A stretch of 64,000 nt of DNA from Eikenella halliae (GCF_001648475.1 NZ_LXSQ01000028.1:70539-134538); one strand, 5' to 3'; shown: positions 14,259-22,827, counted from the stretch's first letter. Notes: a model not told the origin generated them from the letters alone. Translations and numbers: made by a program.

Positions 14259-14804
14259 ATGGCGAAACGCAGCACACTGGCCACCCTGCCGGAAGACATC
14301 CGCCACGCCTTCGAGCGCAAGTTGGCCGAAAACGGCTTTGCCAACTATACCGAGCTGACCCAATGGCTGCATGAGCAAGGTTACGAAGTCAGCCGTTCCG
14401 CCGTGCACCGTTACGGGCAGCAGGTGGAGCGGCGTTATGCCAGCATCAAAGCCAGCACCGAGGCAGCACGGCTGATTGCCGAAGGGGCGAACGACGAAGG
14501 CGACACCCGCTCTGAAGCCCTGATGGCACTGGTGCAGACCGAGCTGTTTGATGCACTGGTGGCTATCGGCGAAGTGCCGGATGAGGATTTGTCGCCCATG
14601 CAGCGCTTCGACATGATGAGCGAAGGCGCACGACGCATGGCGGGCTTTATCTCCGCCGGTACACGATTGAAAGAATATCAAGCCAAAGTGAAAGCCAAAG
14701 TGGCCGCTGCTGCCGATGATGTAGCCAAACAGGCTAGAAAAGGTGGCTTGTCCGACGAAGCGGCCGAAGCCATCCGTAAACAGATCTTGGGGATTGCGTC
14801 ATGA
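14259..14804 (+). CDS. DUF3486-family (Mu gp27-like) packaging protein, small terminase candidate
   Basis: This 181-residue protein matches DUF3486: STLATLPEDIRHAFERKLAE at the N-terminus, a helix-turn-helix ending in SRSAVHRYGQQVERRYA, then a helical body. In Mu-like phages it stands directly before the large terminase and is regarded as the small terminase. I chose the second of two adjacent ATGs, seven bases after GGAGGG. It overlaps the terminase start by four bases. Confidence 0.85.
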   Translation: MAKRSTLATLPEDIRHAFERKLAENGFANYTELTQWLHEQGYEVSRSAVHRYGQQVERRYASIKASTEAARLIAEGANDEGDTRSEALMALVQTELFDALVAIGEVPDEDLSPMQRFDMMSEGARRMAGFISAGTRLKEYQAKVKAKVAAAADDVAKQARKGGLSDEAAEAIRKQILGIAS

Positions 14805-16324
14805 GGCAGCAGCCTGAAAGCACCAGTCCGGCCAAACGGTCGACTGAAGACCGCACCCCGATGGCGCTGCTGCCTTATCAGCAGCGCTGGTGCGCCGATA
14901 CTTCGCCGGTCAAGCTGTGCGAAAAATCGCGCCGTATCGGTTTGAGCTGGGGCGAGGCCGCCGACACCGCGCTGCTGGCCGCCTCGGCAAACGGCATGGA
15001 CAGTTGGTACATCGGCTATAACAAAGACATGGCTATCGAATTCATCCGCGACTGTGCCAACTGGGCGAAGTTCTACGGCTTGGCAGCGGGTGAAATTGAA
15101 GAAACCGAGGAAGTGTTTGCGGAGGGCGACGAACAGAAATCCGTGCTTGCCTTCGTCATTCGTTTTGCCTCCGGCTGGCGTGTTACCGCCCTGTCCAGCC
15201 GCCCCTCCAACCTGCGCGGTAAGCAGGGGCGCGTCATCATTGACGAGGCGGCGTTCCACGAGCAGCTCGGCGAGCTGCTCAAAGCTGCAATGGCCTTGCT
15301 GATGTGGGGCGGTCAGGTACACATCATCTCCACCCACGACGGCGTGGACAACCCGTTCAATGAGCTGATTACAGACATCCGCGCGGGCAAAAAGCCGTAT
15401 TCCATCCACCGCATTACCTTTGACGAAGCAGTCGAGCAGGGGCTGTACCGCCGTATCTGCCTGCGGCGGGGCTTGGAGTGGACGGCGGCGGGAGAGGCAG
15501 ATTGGTGCAAGGAAATCCGCGACTTCTACGGCGAGGATGCCAGCGAGGAATTGGACTGCATCCCGAAAAACGGCGGCGGCAAATGGCTCAACCGCGCCTT
15601 GATCGAAAGCCGCATGAATCCGTACACGCCGGTTATCCGCTACGATCAGAGCGACGACTTCGGCCTGCTCCCCGAACCGCGCCGTGCCGCCGAGGTGGCG
15701 GACTGGCTGGACGACATCCTGCAACCGCTGCTTGACGGTTTGGATAAAACCCGCACCAGCTTTGTCGGCGAAGACTTTGCCCGCAGCGGCGACCGCACCG
15801 TTATCGTCCCTTTGCTGCAACAGCCGAACCTAGCCCTGAAGCCGCCCTTTGTATTGGAACTGGGCAATATGCCCTTCGCCCAGCAGGAGCAGATTATGAA
15901 GCACCTGCTGCACGGCCTGCCCAATCTGCGCGGCGTGGCATTGGATGCGCGCGGCAACGGCCAATCCATTGCCGAAGCCATGCGCGACGAATTCGGCGCG
16001 GAGGTATGCGAGGCAGTCATGCTGTCCGAAAACTGGTACCGCACCCATACCGCCCCGTTCAAAGCCGCCCTCGAAGACGGCACGCTGACTGACCTGCCGC
16101 GCGACGAAGACATCCTGACCGACCTGCGCGCCTTCGAACTGGTCAAAGGCGTGCCGCGTATTCCCGATACCCGCACCAAAGGGGCGGACGGCAAAAAACG
16201 CCACGGCGACGCGGCGATTGCCTTTGTCTTGGCACACTACGCCAGCCGCGAACTGAACACCGGCCCGGTACGTGTGGCCAGCCGTAAAATCCGCCGCAGC
16301 AGCCCCTTAACCCGAGGATACTGA
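14801..16324 (+). CDS. Terminase large subunit (Mu gp28-like)
   Basis: This 507-residue protein packages DNA into the head. An N-terminal ATPase domain has an adenine-binding-like segment (LLPYQQRWCAD), a KSRRIGLSWGEA segment in place of a classical Walker A, and Walker B GRVIIDEAAF (about 145-154). A C-terminal nuclease domain (VGEDFARSGDRTVIV, GVALDARGNGQ) runs to about 480. The length fits Mu gp28. It is followed one base later by the portal gene. Confidence 0.9.
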   Translation: MRQQPESTSPAKRSTEDRTPMALLPYQQRWCADTSPVKLCEKSRRIGLSWGEAADTALLAASANGMDSWYIGYNKDMAIEFIRDCANWAKFYGLAAGEIEETEEVFAEGDEQKSVLAFVIRFASGWRVTALSSRPSNLRGKQGRVIIDEAAFHEQLGELLKAAMALLMWGGQVHIISTHDGVDNPFNELITDIRAGKKPYSIHRITFDEAVEQGLYRRICLRRGLEWTAAGEADWCKEIRDFYGEDASEELDCIPKNGGGKWLNRALIESRMNPYTPVIRYDQSDDFGLLPEPRRAAEVADWLDDILQPLLDGLDKTRTSFVGEDFARSGDRTVIVPLLQQPNLALKPPFVLELGNMPFAQQEQIMKHLLHGLPNLRGVALDARGNGQSIAEAMRDEFGAEVCEAVMLSENWYRTHTAPFKAALEDGTLTDLPRDEDILTDLRAFELVKGVPRIPDTRTKGADGKKRHGDAAIAFVLAHYASRELNTGPVRVASRKIRRSSPLTRGY

Positions 16325-16325
16325 T

Positions 16326-17819
16326 ATGGCCAAACCCCACTTCAAACTCAAAACCGCCAACGGTGCGGTTACCCTCCAACCCGCCGACCTGACCGCCCAC
16401 CTCGCCGTTGCCCAACGCTTTTGGGGCATCGGCGGTTTCGGCGGCTACCTGCCCAACCCCGACCCCGTGTTGAAAAAGCTCGGGCGCGACATCTCGGTTT
16501 ACCGCGAGCTGCTGTCCGACCCGATTGTCGCCGGCCATGTGCGCCGCCGGAAGTCGGCCGTGGCCGGTATGGAATGGCGCATCGAAGCCAACGGTGCGCC
16601 CGATACGGTTTGCGATACCTTCGCCGAGCTGTTCGCCGGCTTTGATTTGTACCGCCTCATCAACCAAATCCTAGATGCTACCCTGTACGGCTATCAGCCC
16701 TTGGAAATCATCTGGCAGCGGGGCAGTCTGTGGCTGCCGTCCGAAATCGTGGCCAAGCCGCAGGAGTGGTTTCAGTTCGACCAAGACGGGCAGCTGCGCT
16801 TCCGCCTTTCAGGCAGCCTGAACGACGAACCGGTACCGGCCTTTAAATTCCTGTGCCCGACCCACAATGCCAGCTACATCAACCCATACGGCATCGGCGA
16901 TTTGTCCTGCATCTACTGGCCGACCATCTTCAAACGCGGCGGTCTGAAATTCTGGGCGGAGTTCAGTGAGAAATTCGGCGCACCGTGGATCATCGGCCGC
17001 GAGCCGCGCAGCAATACCGACCAAGACACCGACCGCCTGCTGGATGCTTTGGAGCAGCTAATCGGCAACTCGGTGGCCACCATCCCTGATGACAGCAGCG
17101 TCGAAATCAAAGAGGCGGCTGGTAAACAGGGCAGCGCCGATGTGTACGACCGCTTTATCCGCTACTGTCGCTCTGAGATTGCTATTGCGCTGCTCGGCCA
17201 AGACCAGACCACCGAAAAAGACAGCACCCACGCCAGCGCCACCGCAGGTTTGGAGGTAACCAAGGATATTCGGGACAACGATTGCCGCATCGTCGAAGGC
17301 TGCCTGAACCGGCTCATTGACTGGATCTGCGGTTTCAACTTTGCCGCCGACACCCCGCGCCCTCAATTTGTTTTGTACACCGAAGAAGCAGGCGACAAGA
17401 CCTTGGCCGAACGCGACCAAATCCTGACCGGCTGCGGCGTGCAATTATCCGAAAGCTACTGGAAACGCGCCTACAACCTGAGCGACGACGATATTGTTCA
17501 GGTAGCCTCTCCGCCAAATGCGACGCCGGCGTCACCTTTGGCCGACTTCGCCGAGCACCGGCCGGCTGCCGATGCCGGCTTGGTCATCGACAGCCTCGCC
17601 CCGCTTTCAGGTAGCCTCAACGCACAGGGGCAGGCATTAACTGATGCGCTGGTCGGCAGCCTGAAACAGGGGGCGGCCACGCCCGAAGCAGTGCTGGACA
17701 GGCTGACCGCCGCTTATCCGAATATGGATGATGCCGCGCTTCAAGAGGAGTTGGCACGCTTAATCTTCCTGGCCGAACTGGTCGGCAGGGTGGAAGCCGC
17801 TGAGGAACTGAACAGATGA
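16326..17819 (+). CDS. Portal protein (DUF935, Mu gp29-like)
   Basis: This 497-residue protein is a DUF935 portal, the dodecameric ring through which DNA enters the head. Typical segments are ISVYRELLSDPIVAGHVRRR, LYGYQPLEIIWQ and LLGQDQTTEKDSTHASATAG (about 295-314). After residue 395 the protein becomes a low-complexity linker that contains the repeat at 17515-17540 and two host-type uptake words. The last helix follows. It overlaps the F-like gene by four bases. Confidence 0.92.
   Translation: MAKPHFKLKTANGAVTLQPADLTAHLAVAQRFWGIGGFGGYLPNPDPVLKKLGRDISVYRELLSDPIVAGHVRRRKSAVAGMEWRIEANGAPDTVCDTFAELFAGFDLYRLINQILDATLYGYQPLEIIWQRGSLWLPSEIVAKPQEWFQFDQDGQLRFRLSGSLNDEPVPAFKFLCPTHNASYINPYGIGDLSCIYWPTIFKRGGLKFWAEFSEKFGAPWIIGREPRSNTDQDTDRLLDALEQLIGNSVATIPDDSSVEIKEAAGKQGSADVYDRFIRYCRSEIAIALLGQDQTTEKDSTHASATAGLEVTKDIRDNDCRIVEGCLNRLIDWICGFNFAADTPRPQFVLYTEEAGDKTLAERDQILTGCGVQLSESYWKRAYNLSDDDIVQVASPPNATPASPLADFAEHRPAADAGLVIDSLAPLSGSLNAQGQALTDALVGSLKQGAATPEAVLDRLTAAYPNMDDAALQEELARLIFLAELVGRVEAAEELNR
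17515..17540. repeat. Near copy of the inverted repeat at 9528-9553, inside the portal gene
   Basis: CAAATGCGACGC, two bases, then GCGTCACCTTTG: 23 of 26 bases match the perfect inverted repeat before the DUF3102 gene. It encodes a Pro/Ala-rich linker (PNATPASPL) in the portal, a place that tolerates insertions. Uptake words lie on both sides (17497-17508 and 17606-17617). Confidence 0.5.
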
Positions 17820-18721
17820 ATCCAGAAGACATCAAAGTCATCTTCGGCATGCAACCCGAAGCCGCTGTGGCCTATCTGCAGCAGAAGGGCATCAACGTAT
17901 CGTGGGACTGGCAGGACATGTTGGATGATGCGCACGCCACCGCCTTCACCGTGGCCAAAACCGCCCGCATGGATGTGGTCGGCGATATCTATGCCGCCGT
18001 GGTCAAAGCCGCCGAAAGCGGGCAGACCTTGGAGCAGTTCGGCGAGCAGCTGACGCCGGTATTGCAGGCCAAAGGCTGGTGGGGCAGGCAGGATATGCCG
18101 CACCCGGACACCGGCGAAATCCAAACCGTGCGCCTGGGCAGCCCGCACCGCCTGAAAACCATCTATCTGACCAATATGCAGTCGGCCTATATGGCGGGGC
18201 GTTATGCCGAAATGATGGATGCCGTGGATACGCACCCTTATTGGGAATACGTGGCAGTCAATGATGAGCGCACCCGTGAGACCCATCGTATGCTGCACGG
18301 CAGCGTTTATGCCGCCGATGATCCGGTGTGGGATACCCTGTACCCGCCCTTGGATTACCGTTGCCGCTGCCGGGTTCGACCCTTATCGCGCAGCCGGGGC
18401 GAAGGCCGCGTGCAGCCCAGCCCGAAGCTGGAAACCCAAACCGTGGATATCGGCGAGAACCCGTACACCGGCGAAGAACGCCATGCCCGGCGTACCGGTA
18501 TTCGCATCAACGGCAAATTCGTCGCCCCCAATGCCGGCTTCAATGCCAACCAAGGAAAAGCCATGCTCTCGCGCATGGCTTCGGTGGCGGTGGATAAGGC
18601 GCAGGCCGCCCATCCCGATATTGCCCGTGTGGCGCTGCGGCAGATGATGGGCAACGAGCGTTTCAAATCCTCGCTCAATGCCGCCCAATTGGCTTGGGTA
18701 ATTAATCTATTGAAAGGATGA
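17816..18721 (+). CDS. Mu F-like minor head / head morphogenesis protein
   Basis: The 301-residue protein has the phage Mu protein F-like domain. RLKTIYLTNMQSAYMAGRYA sits at about residues 112-131, and YPPLDYRCRCRVRPLS at about 178-193 carries the paired Cys residues typical of this fold. The family (SPP1 gp7-like) is a minor head component needed for assembly. It overlaps portal and the G-like gene by four bases each. Confidence 0.87.
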   Translation: MNPEDIKVIFGMQPEAAVAYLQQKGINVSWDWQDMLDDAHATAFTVAKTARMDVVGDIYAAVVKAAESGQTLEQFGEQLTPVLQAKGWWGRQDMPHPDTGEIQTVRLGSPHRLKTIYLTNMQSAYMAGRYAEMMDAVDTHPYWEYVAVNDERTRETHRMLHGSVYAADDPVWDTLYPPLDYRCRCRVRPLSRSRGEGRVQPSPKLETQTVDIGENPYTGEERHARRTGIRINGKFVAPNAGFNANQGKAMLSRMASVAVDKAQAAHPDIARVALRQMMGNERFKSSLNAAQLAWVINLLKG

Positions 18722-19209
18722 CGATGCTGGAAATCAGCCTGGACGACAGCGACCTGCAACGCGGCCTCGGCCAACTGTTGCGCAACGCCCGCCACCCGCG
18801 CCCGATGATGCGAGCCATTGCCGCCGAACTGCTCAGCATCACCGAAGACAACTTCGCCCACGAAAGCTGGGGTGGTAGGAAATGGCCGGCTACCGCTCGC
18901 GGCGGCAAAATCCTGCAAAAGAGCGGGCAGCTGGCCGCCAGCATCCACACCGCCTCCGGCAGCAACTTCGCCCGCATCGGCACCAACAAACCCTACGCCG
19001 CCATCCACCAGTTCGGCGGCACGGTCAAAGCCAAAAACAAACCCTATTTGGTGTTCAAAGTCGGCGACGGCTTCCGCAGGGTCAAACAGGTCAAAATCCC
19101 GGCACGCCCCTACCTGCCGATGAGCAAAGGCGGTACACTTCAGGCCGGTGCCGAATCCCGCCTGCTGGATGTCGCCCTCGATGCCCTGGCACGGGGTGTC
19201 CGGAAATAA
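18718..19209 (+). CDS. Mu G-like virion morphogenesis protein
   Basis: The 163-residue protein matches phage virion morphogenesis proteins (gpG family): HESWGGRKWPATARGGKILQ, then ARIGTNKPYAAIHQFGGTVK (about 81-100), then PARPYLPMS. In Mu, gpG is involved in tail/head morphogenesis and is followed directly by gene I. Here it is the last gene of the rightward arm and is followed by a terminator, while gene I lies 17 kb away on the other strand. Confidence 0.87.
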   Translation: MTMLEISLDDSDLQRGLGQLLRNARHPRPMMRAIAAELLSITEDNFAHESWGGRKWPATARGGKILQKSGQLAASIHTASGSNFARIGTNKPYAAIHQFGGTVKAKNKPYLVFKVGDGFRRVKQVKIPARPYLPMSKGGTLQAGAESRLLDVALDALARGVRK

Positions 19210-19212
19210 AAA

Positions 19213-19240
19213 AGCGGGCAAATCCGCCCGCTCCGTTTTG
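19213..19240 (+). terminator. Intrinsic terminator after the G-like gene
   Basis: AGCGGGC, loop AAATCC, GCCCGCT, then CCGTTTTG, four bases after the G stop. It closes the rightward late transcript. Confidence 0.75.
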
Positions 19241-19384
19241 TTGCACCCAGTGCAACGTTGTTACAAATTTCCCATCCCCCTTCATCCATCCTCATCCAAC
19301 TTAATCCCATTTATCTCACAGACCCCTTATATTTATCTCACTGGGTTTCACTTTGCCGCCGTCTTGGCGATTGCCAGCAGATCG
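19241..19384. other. Probable prophage end with repeated sites
   Basis: No gene is present. The stretch holds a small palindrome (TTGCACCCAGTGCAA, 19241-19255), three CATCC words, and ATTTATCTCAC twice (19309-19319 and 19331-19341), spaced 22 bases start to start. Repeated sites with a 22-base period fit transposase-binding sites at the end of a Mu-like phage. The exact junction is not determinable from one side. Confidence 0.45.
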
Positions 19385-19759
19385 AGAGGCTACCTGAAAA
19401 GTAGTGGCGCGGCTTAAGCCAGGCAAACAAACTTTACCTTCGCCTGCCGGTTTTTTTGTAAAAGCCGACCGTGCCGTTATCTGGCGGCCGTTTATTGACC
19501 TGGGTCAAGCTATTCTTGTTTCAGGGTATTTTTCTCCCAAACCTAGGCTTTTCTGTCTAAAACACGGCAAAAACAGCTCCTTCCGCTTGAAAATTTAACG
19601 TAATGATTTCCACAAATATGTTAAGCTTATGCCGTTTGGCAGTGAAGACGTTTGCGCCTTCGGCGCGGCGTTCGATTGCCGGATGGGGGCTGCTGAAGTT
19701 GGGCAGTACGGCCTGGCCGGGCAGCCGTTTTATGTTTGTTGAATCGGAGTGTTGTTATC
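19385..19759. other. Gene-free stretch before cstA
   Basis: An uptake word (AGGCTACCTGAA, about 19389) marks the start of chromosome. No gene of convincing length is present. It holds an FNR-like dyad (see next entry) and AT-rich sequence around 19560-19630 that may contain the cstA promoter. Confidence 0.5.
19495..19508. promoter_or_regulatory. FNR-like dyad upstream of cstA
   Basis: TTGACCTGGGTCAA matches the TTGAT-N4-ATCAA pattern of FNR sites at eight of ten conserved positions and is a perfect palindrome apart from its centre. It lies 250 bases before cstA, which is far for direct control. Confidence 0.3.
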
Positions 19760-21850
19760 ATGAACAAACTCAAAAGCTTCCTGATATGGGGCGTTGTGGT
19801 GCTGCTCGGTTTGGCCGCGTTCACCACTTTGGCTATCCATCGCGGTGAGCAGGTCAGTGCGGTGTGGATGGTGATTGCTGCCGTCTCCGTATATGCCATT
19901 GCCTACCGCTTTTATAGCCTCTACATTGCCAAAAACGTAATGCAGCTCGACCCGAACCGGCTCACGCCGGCCGAGCGCCATAACGATGGCTTGGACTATG
20001 TGCCGACGCACAAAGGCGTGCTGTTCGGCCATCATTTTGCCGCCATCGCCGGCGCCGGCCCGTTGGTAGGCCCGGTATTGGCCGCGCAAATGGGTTATCT
20101 GCCCGGCACGCTGTGGATTATCTTCGGCGTGGTGTTTGCCGGTGCGGTTCAGGATGCGATGGTGTTGTTCGTGTCTATGCGCCGTGACGGCAAATCCTTG
20201 GGCGATATCGTGAAACAAGAGCTGGGCACCGTAGCCGGTGTGATTGCCTCCATCGGTATTTTGATGATCATGGTGATCATCATGGCCGTGCTGGCGCTGA
20301 TTGTGGTAAAAGCTCTGGTTCACAGCCCGTGGGGTACGTTCACCATCGCCGTTACCATCCCGATCGCCCTGTTTATGGGCATCTACACCCGCTATATCCG
20401 TCCGGGCAAAATCGGCGAGATTTCCATCGTCGGCTTTATCCTGCTGGTGTTGGCGATTGTGTATGGTAAAAACGTGGCCGAAAGCTCCTTCGGGCATATC
20501 TTCGATCTGGAAGGCCTGTCTATCGCCTGGGCAGTGATGATCTACGGTTTCATTGCTTCCGTGCTGCCGGTGTGGCTGCTACTCACCCCGCGTGACTACC
20601 TCTCCACCTTCCTGAAAATCGGTACCATCATTGCATTGGCTTTGGGCATTATCATCGTTAGCCCGCCGCTGCAAATGCACGCGGTTACCCGTTTCACCGA
20701 CGGTACTGGCCCGGTATTCTCAGGCCACCTGTTCCCCTTCCTGTTCATCACCATCGCCTGTGGTGCGGTATCCGGCTTCCATGCCCTGATTTCTTCAGGT
20801 ACCACTCCGAAAATGGTTGAAAACGAAGAACACGTACGCATGATCGGCTACGGCGGCATGATTATGGAAAGCTTTGTGGCCATTATGGCGCTGGCTGCCG
20901 CCGCTTCGCTCGACCCGGGCGTGTACTTCGCCATGAACAGCCCGGCCGCCCTCATCGGCACCGACGCTGCCAATGCCGCACACGTGATTACCACCCAGCT
21001 GGGTTTCCCGGTAAGCGAAGCTACCCTGCTGCACGTGGCCAAAGAGGTGGGGGAACACACCATCCTGTCTCGTGCAGGCGGTGCGCCGACTCTGGCCGTG
21101 GGTATGGCTCACATTATGAGCCAGCTGATCCCGGGCGAAAGCATGATGGCATTCTGGTATCACTTCGCGTTGCTGTTTGAAGCCCTGTTCATCCTGACTG
21201 CTGTGGACGCCGGTACCCGTGTGGCTCGCTTCATGATCCAGGACTTGGGCAGTATCTTCTACAAACCCTTCGGCAACACCGACAGCCTACCGGCTAACTT
21301 GATTGCCACCTTCATGGCCGTTGCACTGTGGGGCTACTTCCTCTACACCGGTGTAACCGACCCGCTGGGCGGCATCAACTCCCTGTGGCCGTTGTTCGGC
21401 ATCGCCAACCAGATGCTCGCAGGCGTGGCGCTGATCCTGTGTACAGTGGTTCTGATTAAGATGAAACGTGACCGCTACATCTGGGTTACTTTGGTTCCGG
21501 CGCTCGGCGTATTGTTGGTAACCTGCTATGCCGGTTGGCAAAAAGTGTTCGATTCCAACCCTCGCGTAAGCTTTATGGCTCATGCTGCCAAATATAAAGC
21601 AGCCTTGGCTAACGGCGAAATCTTGGCTCCGGCCAAAACCGCTGAGGAAATGGGTCGCATTGCCTTCAACGACTATGTAAACTCCGGCCTGACCGTGCTC
21701 TTCCTGGCCGTAGTGGTGGTAGTGGGGATTTACGGCCTTCAGGTAGCCCTGAAAGCCCGCAAAGTCGGCTGGCCGACTGCCCACGAAATCCCGCCGGTAT
21801 TCCGTAACGAAACCACCGGAGCAAGCGCCGAGGCTGTGAATGAAGCATAA
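19760..21850 (+). CDS. cstA: CstA-family transporter (carbon starvation protein A)
   Basis: This 696-residue inner-membrane protein has about 16 hydrophobic helices and the family's conserved segments HHFAAIAGAGPLVGPVLAAQ (about 95-114), MGYLPGTLWIIFGVVFAGAV and ISSGTTPKMVENEEH. CstA/BtsT proteins import pyruvate or peptides when carbon is scarce. The length matches E. coli CstA. I chose the ATG at 19760, nine bases after CGGAGTG, over an upstream TTG. It overlaps the small YbdD-like gene by 11 bases, the pairing seen with cstA/btsT in many bacteria. Confidence 0.93.
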   Translation: MNKLKSFLIWGVVVLLGLAAFTTLAIHRGEQVSAVWMVIAAVSVYAIAYRFYSLYIAKNVMQLDPNRLTPAERHNDGLDYVPTHKGVLFGHHFAAIAGAGPLVGPVLAAQMGYLPGTLWIIFGVVFAGAVQDAMVLFVSMRRDGKSLGDIVKQELGTVAGVIASIGILMIMVIIMAVLALIVVKALVHSPWGTFTIAVTIPIALFMGIYTRYIRPGKIGEISIVGFILLVLAIVYGKNVAESSFGHIFDLEGLSIAWAVMIYGFIASVLPVWLLLTPRDYLSTFLKIGTIIALALGIIIVSPPLQMHAVTRFTDGTGPVFSGHLFPFLFITIACGAVSGFHALISSGTTPKMVENEEHVRMIGYGGMIMESFVAIMALAAAASLDPGVYFAMNSPAALIGTDAANAAHVITTQLGFPVSEATLLHVAKEVGEHTILSRAGGAPTLAVGMAHIMSQLIPGESMMAFWYHFALLFEALFILTAVDAGTRVARFMIQDLGSIFYKPFGNTDSLPANLIATFMAVALWGYFLYTGVTDPLGGINSLWPLFGIANQMLAGVALILCTVVLIKMKRDRYIWVTLVPALGVLLVTCYAGWQKVFDSNPRVSFMAHAAKYKAALANGEILAPAKTAEEMGRIAFNDYVNSGLTVLFLAVVVVVGIYGLQVALKARKVGWPTAHEIPPVFRNETTGASAEAVNEA

Positions 21851-22046
21851 GCTGAAACAGCGCCTCTATCAGGCTTGGAAAACAGCCAAGCTGACTGCCA
21901 ACCTGATGGTGGGCGTGCCGGATTATGCCAACTACGTGGCACGCCAACGGCGCTACAACCCCAACGCACCGGTGATGACCGAGCAGCAGTTTGCCGACTA
22001 CTGCCGCAAACGCCGCTGCGGAGCCAACGGCGGCCGCTGCTGCTGA
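21840..22046 (+). CDS. YbdD/YjiX-family small protein (DUF466)
   Basis: This 68-residue basic protein contains the family core ANLMVGVPDYANYVARQRRY (about 20-39), then MTEQQFADYCRKRR. The family is encoded next to CstA/BtsT transporters, and in E. coli such a partner is needed for pyruvate transport. It overlaps cstA, so the two are translationally coupled. Confidence 0.88.
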   Translation: MKHKLKQRLYQAWKTAKLTANLMVGVPDYANYVARQRRYNPNAPVMTEQQFADYCRKRRCGANGGRCC

Positions 22047-22066
22047 CCTGGCTCCCATAATCAAAC

Positions 22067-22112
22067 CAAACCGCTTGAAAAGGTATGCCTTCTCAAGCGG
22101 TTTTTTTTTTCA
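22067..22112 (+). terminator. Intrinsic terminator after cstA-ybdD
   Basis: AACCGCTTGA and its complement TCAAGCGGTT enclose a 14-base loop and are followed by ten or more T residues. Confidence 0.85.
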
Positions 22113-22122
22113 GGCTGCGGAT

Positions 22123-22226
22123 TGTAGTGGATTAACAAAAATCAGGACAAGGCGGCGAGCCGCAGACAGTACAGGTAGTACGGCAAGGCGAGGCAACGCT
22201 GTACTGGTTTTTGTTAATTCACTATA
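22123..22226. repeat. Correia-type 104-bp element, copy 1
   Basis: Terminal inverted repeats (TGTAGTGGATTAAC... and ...TTAATTCACTATA) flank a core with CAGTAC-like words. The length of 104 bases equals the short Correia form that lacks the internal IHF-binding part. In Neisseria these elements carry promoters and RNase III sites. It lies in the gap after the cstA terminator. A decayed relative of its core follows at about 22288-22345. Confidence 0.85.
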
Positions 22227-22380
22227 AAGCAGGGTGCGGCGGCAGATGTGCAGATGGGGCGAACAAACCGGCCTGACTGCCGCTGCAACGTTGGTCCGCC
22301 TTGCCGTATTTCTATACTGGGCGCGGCCAGCACCCTGTATCAAAATCAAATCCGGCCTGCCATATGGTTTTCAGGTAGCC

Positions 22381-22827
22381 TCAACGGGGTTTCAACGGCA
22401 CAAATCCTGCAAACTGGCGCACGGCCTCCTGCCAGCTTTCTGGGGTTTGGAACTGCATCTCGCCGTTGTCGATTCGTTGGGCAACCTGAGTCGTGTGGGC
22501 TTGGGTGAGCTTTTCGCCGCTTGCCGCGTCGCGCAGGGTGTAGTCGATGCGCAGGCAGCTTTCGTATTCGGTCATAACCATATCTACGCAGACTTTCTGG
22601 CCGAAGCGGGCGGGGCGGATGTATTTGAGGTCGAGCTTCACCACCGGCCAGACGTAGCCGTGCTTGAGCATGGCGTTGTAGTTGTAGCCGATGGCATCGA
22701 GGAAGGCGCAGCGGGCGACTTCGAGGTATTTCACGTAGTGGCCGTGCCAGACGATCTGCATCACGTCCACATCAAAAAAGGGGACTTCGATTTCGGCGCT
22801 GTGGCGGCAGTAGATGTGTTTAGCCAT
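22381..22827 (-). CDS. Hot-dog acyl-CoA thioesterase (YbgC/4HBT type)
   Basis: This 148-residue protein has the 4HBT signature FFDVDVMQIVWHGHYVKYLE (about 17-36), where an Asp and a His lie in the active site. It should hydrolyse acyl-CoA or acyl-ACP thioesters. The start overlaps the end of the upstream glycosyltransferase/acyltransferase gene by eight bases. This thioesterase plus fused GT/AT pairing is typical of aryl polyene lipid clusters, but no ketosynthase or other cluster genes are in the window. An uptake word overlaps its 3' end (22373). Confidence 0.83.
   Translation of the reverse strand: MAKHIYCRHSAEIEVPFFDVDVMQIVWHGHYVKYLEVARCAFLDAIGYNYNAMLKHGYVWPVVKLDLKYIRPARFGQKVCVDMVMTEYESCLRIDYTLRDAASGEKLTQAHTTQVAQRIDNGEMQFQTPESWQEAVRQFAGFVPLKPR

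Larger units (their letters stand above)
1..19384. mobile_element. Mu-like (BcepMu-type) prophage, partial
   Basis: A continuous block of phage genes covers transposition (A and B), early regulators, repressor, lysis, packaging and head morphogenesis. It runs off the left edge inside the major capsid gene, so tail genes should lie outside the window. Early genes read leftward and the lysis-to-G block reads rightward from a central regulatory region near 10.1-10.7 kb. The right boundary is not exact: gene G stops at 19209 and a chromosomal uptake sequence begins near 19389, so the phage end lies between them. Uptake words of two dialects occur inside the phage genes. I see no frameshift in any phage gene. 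Confidence 0.93.
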
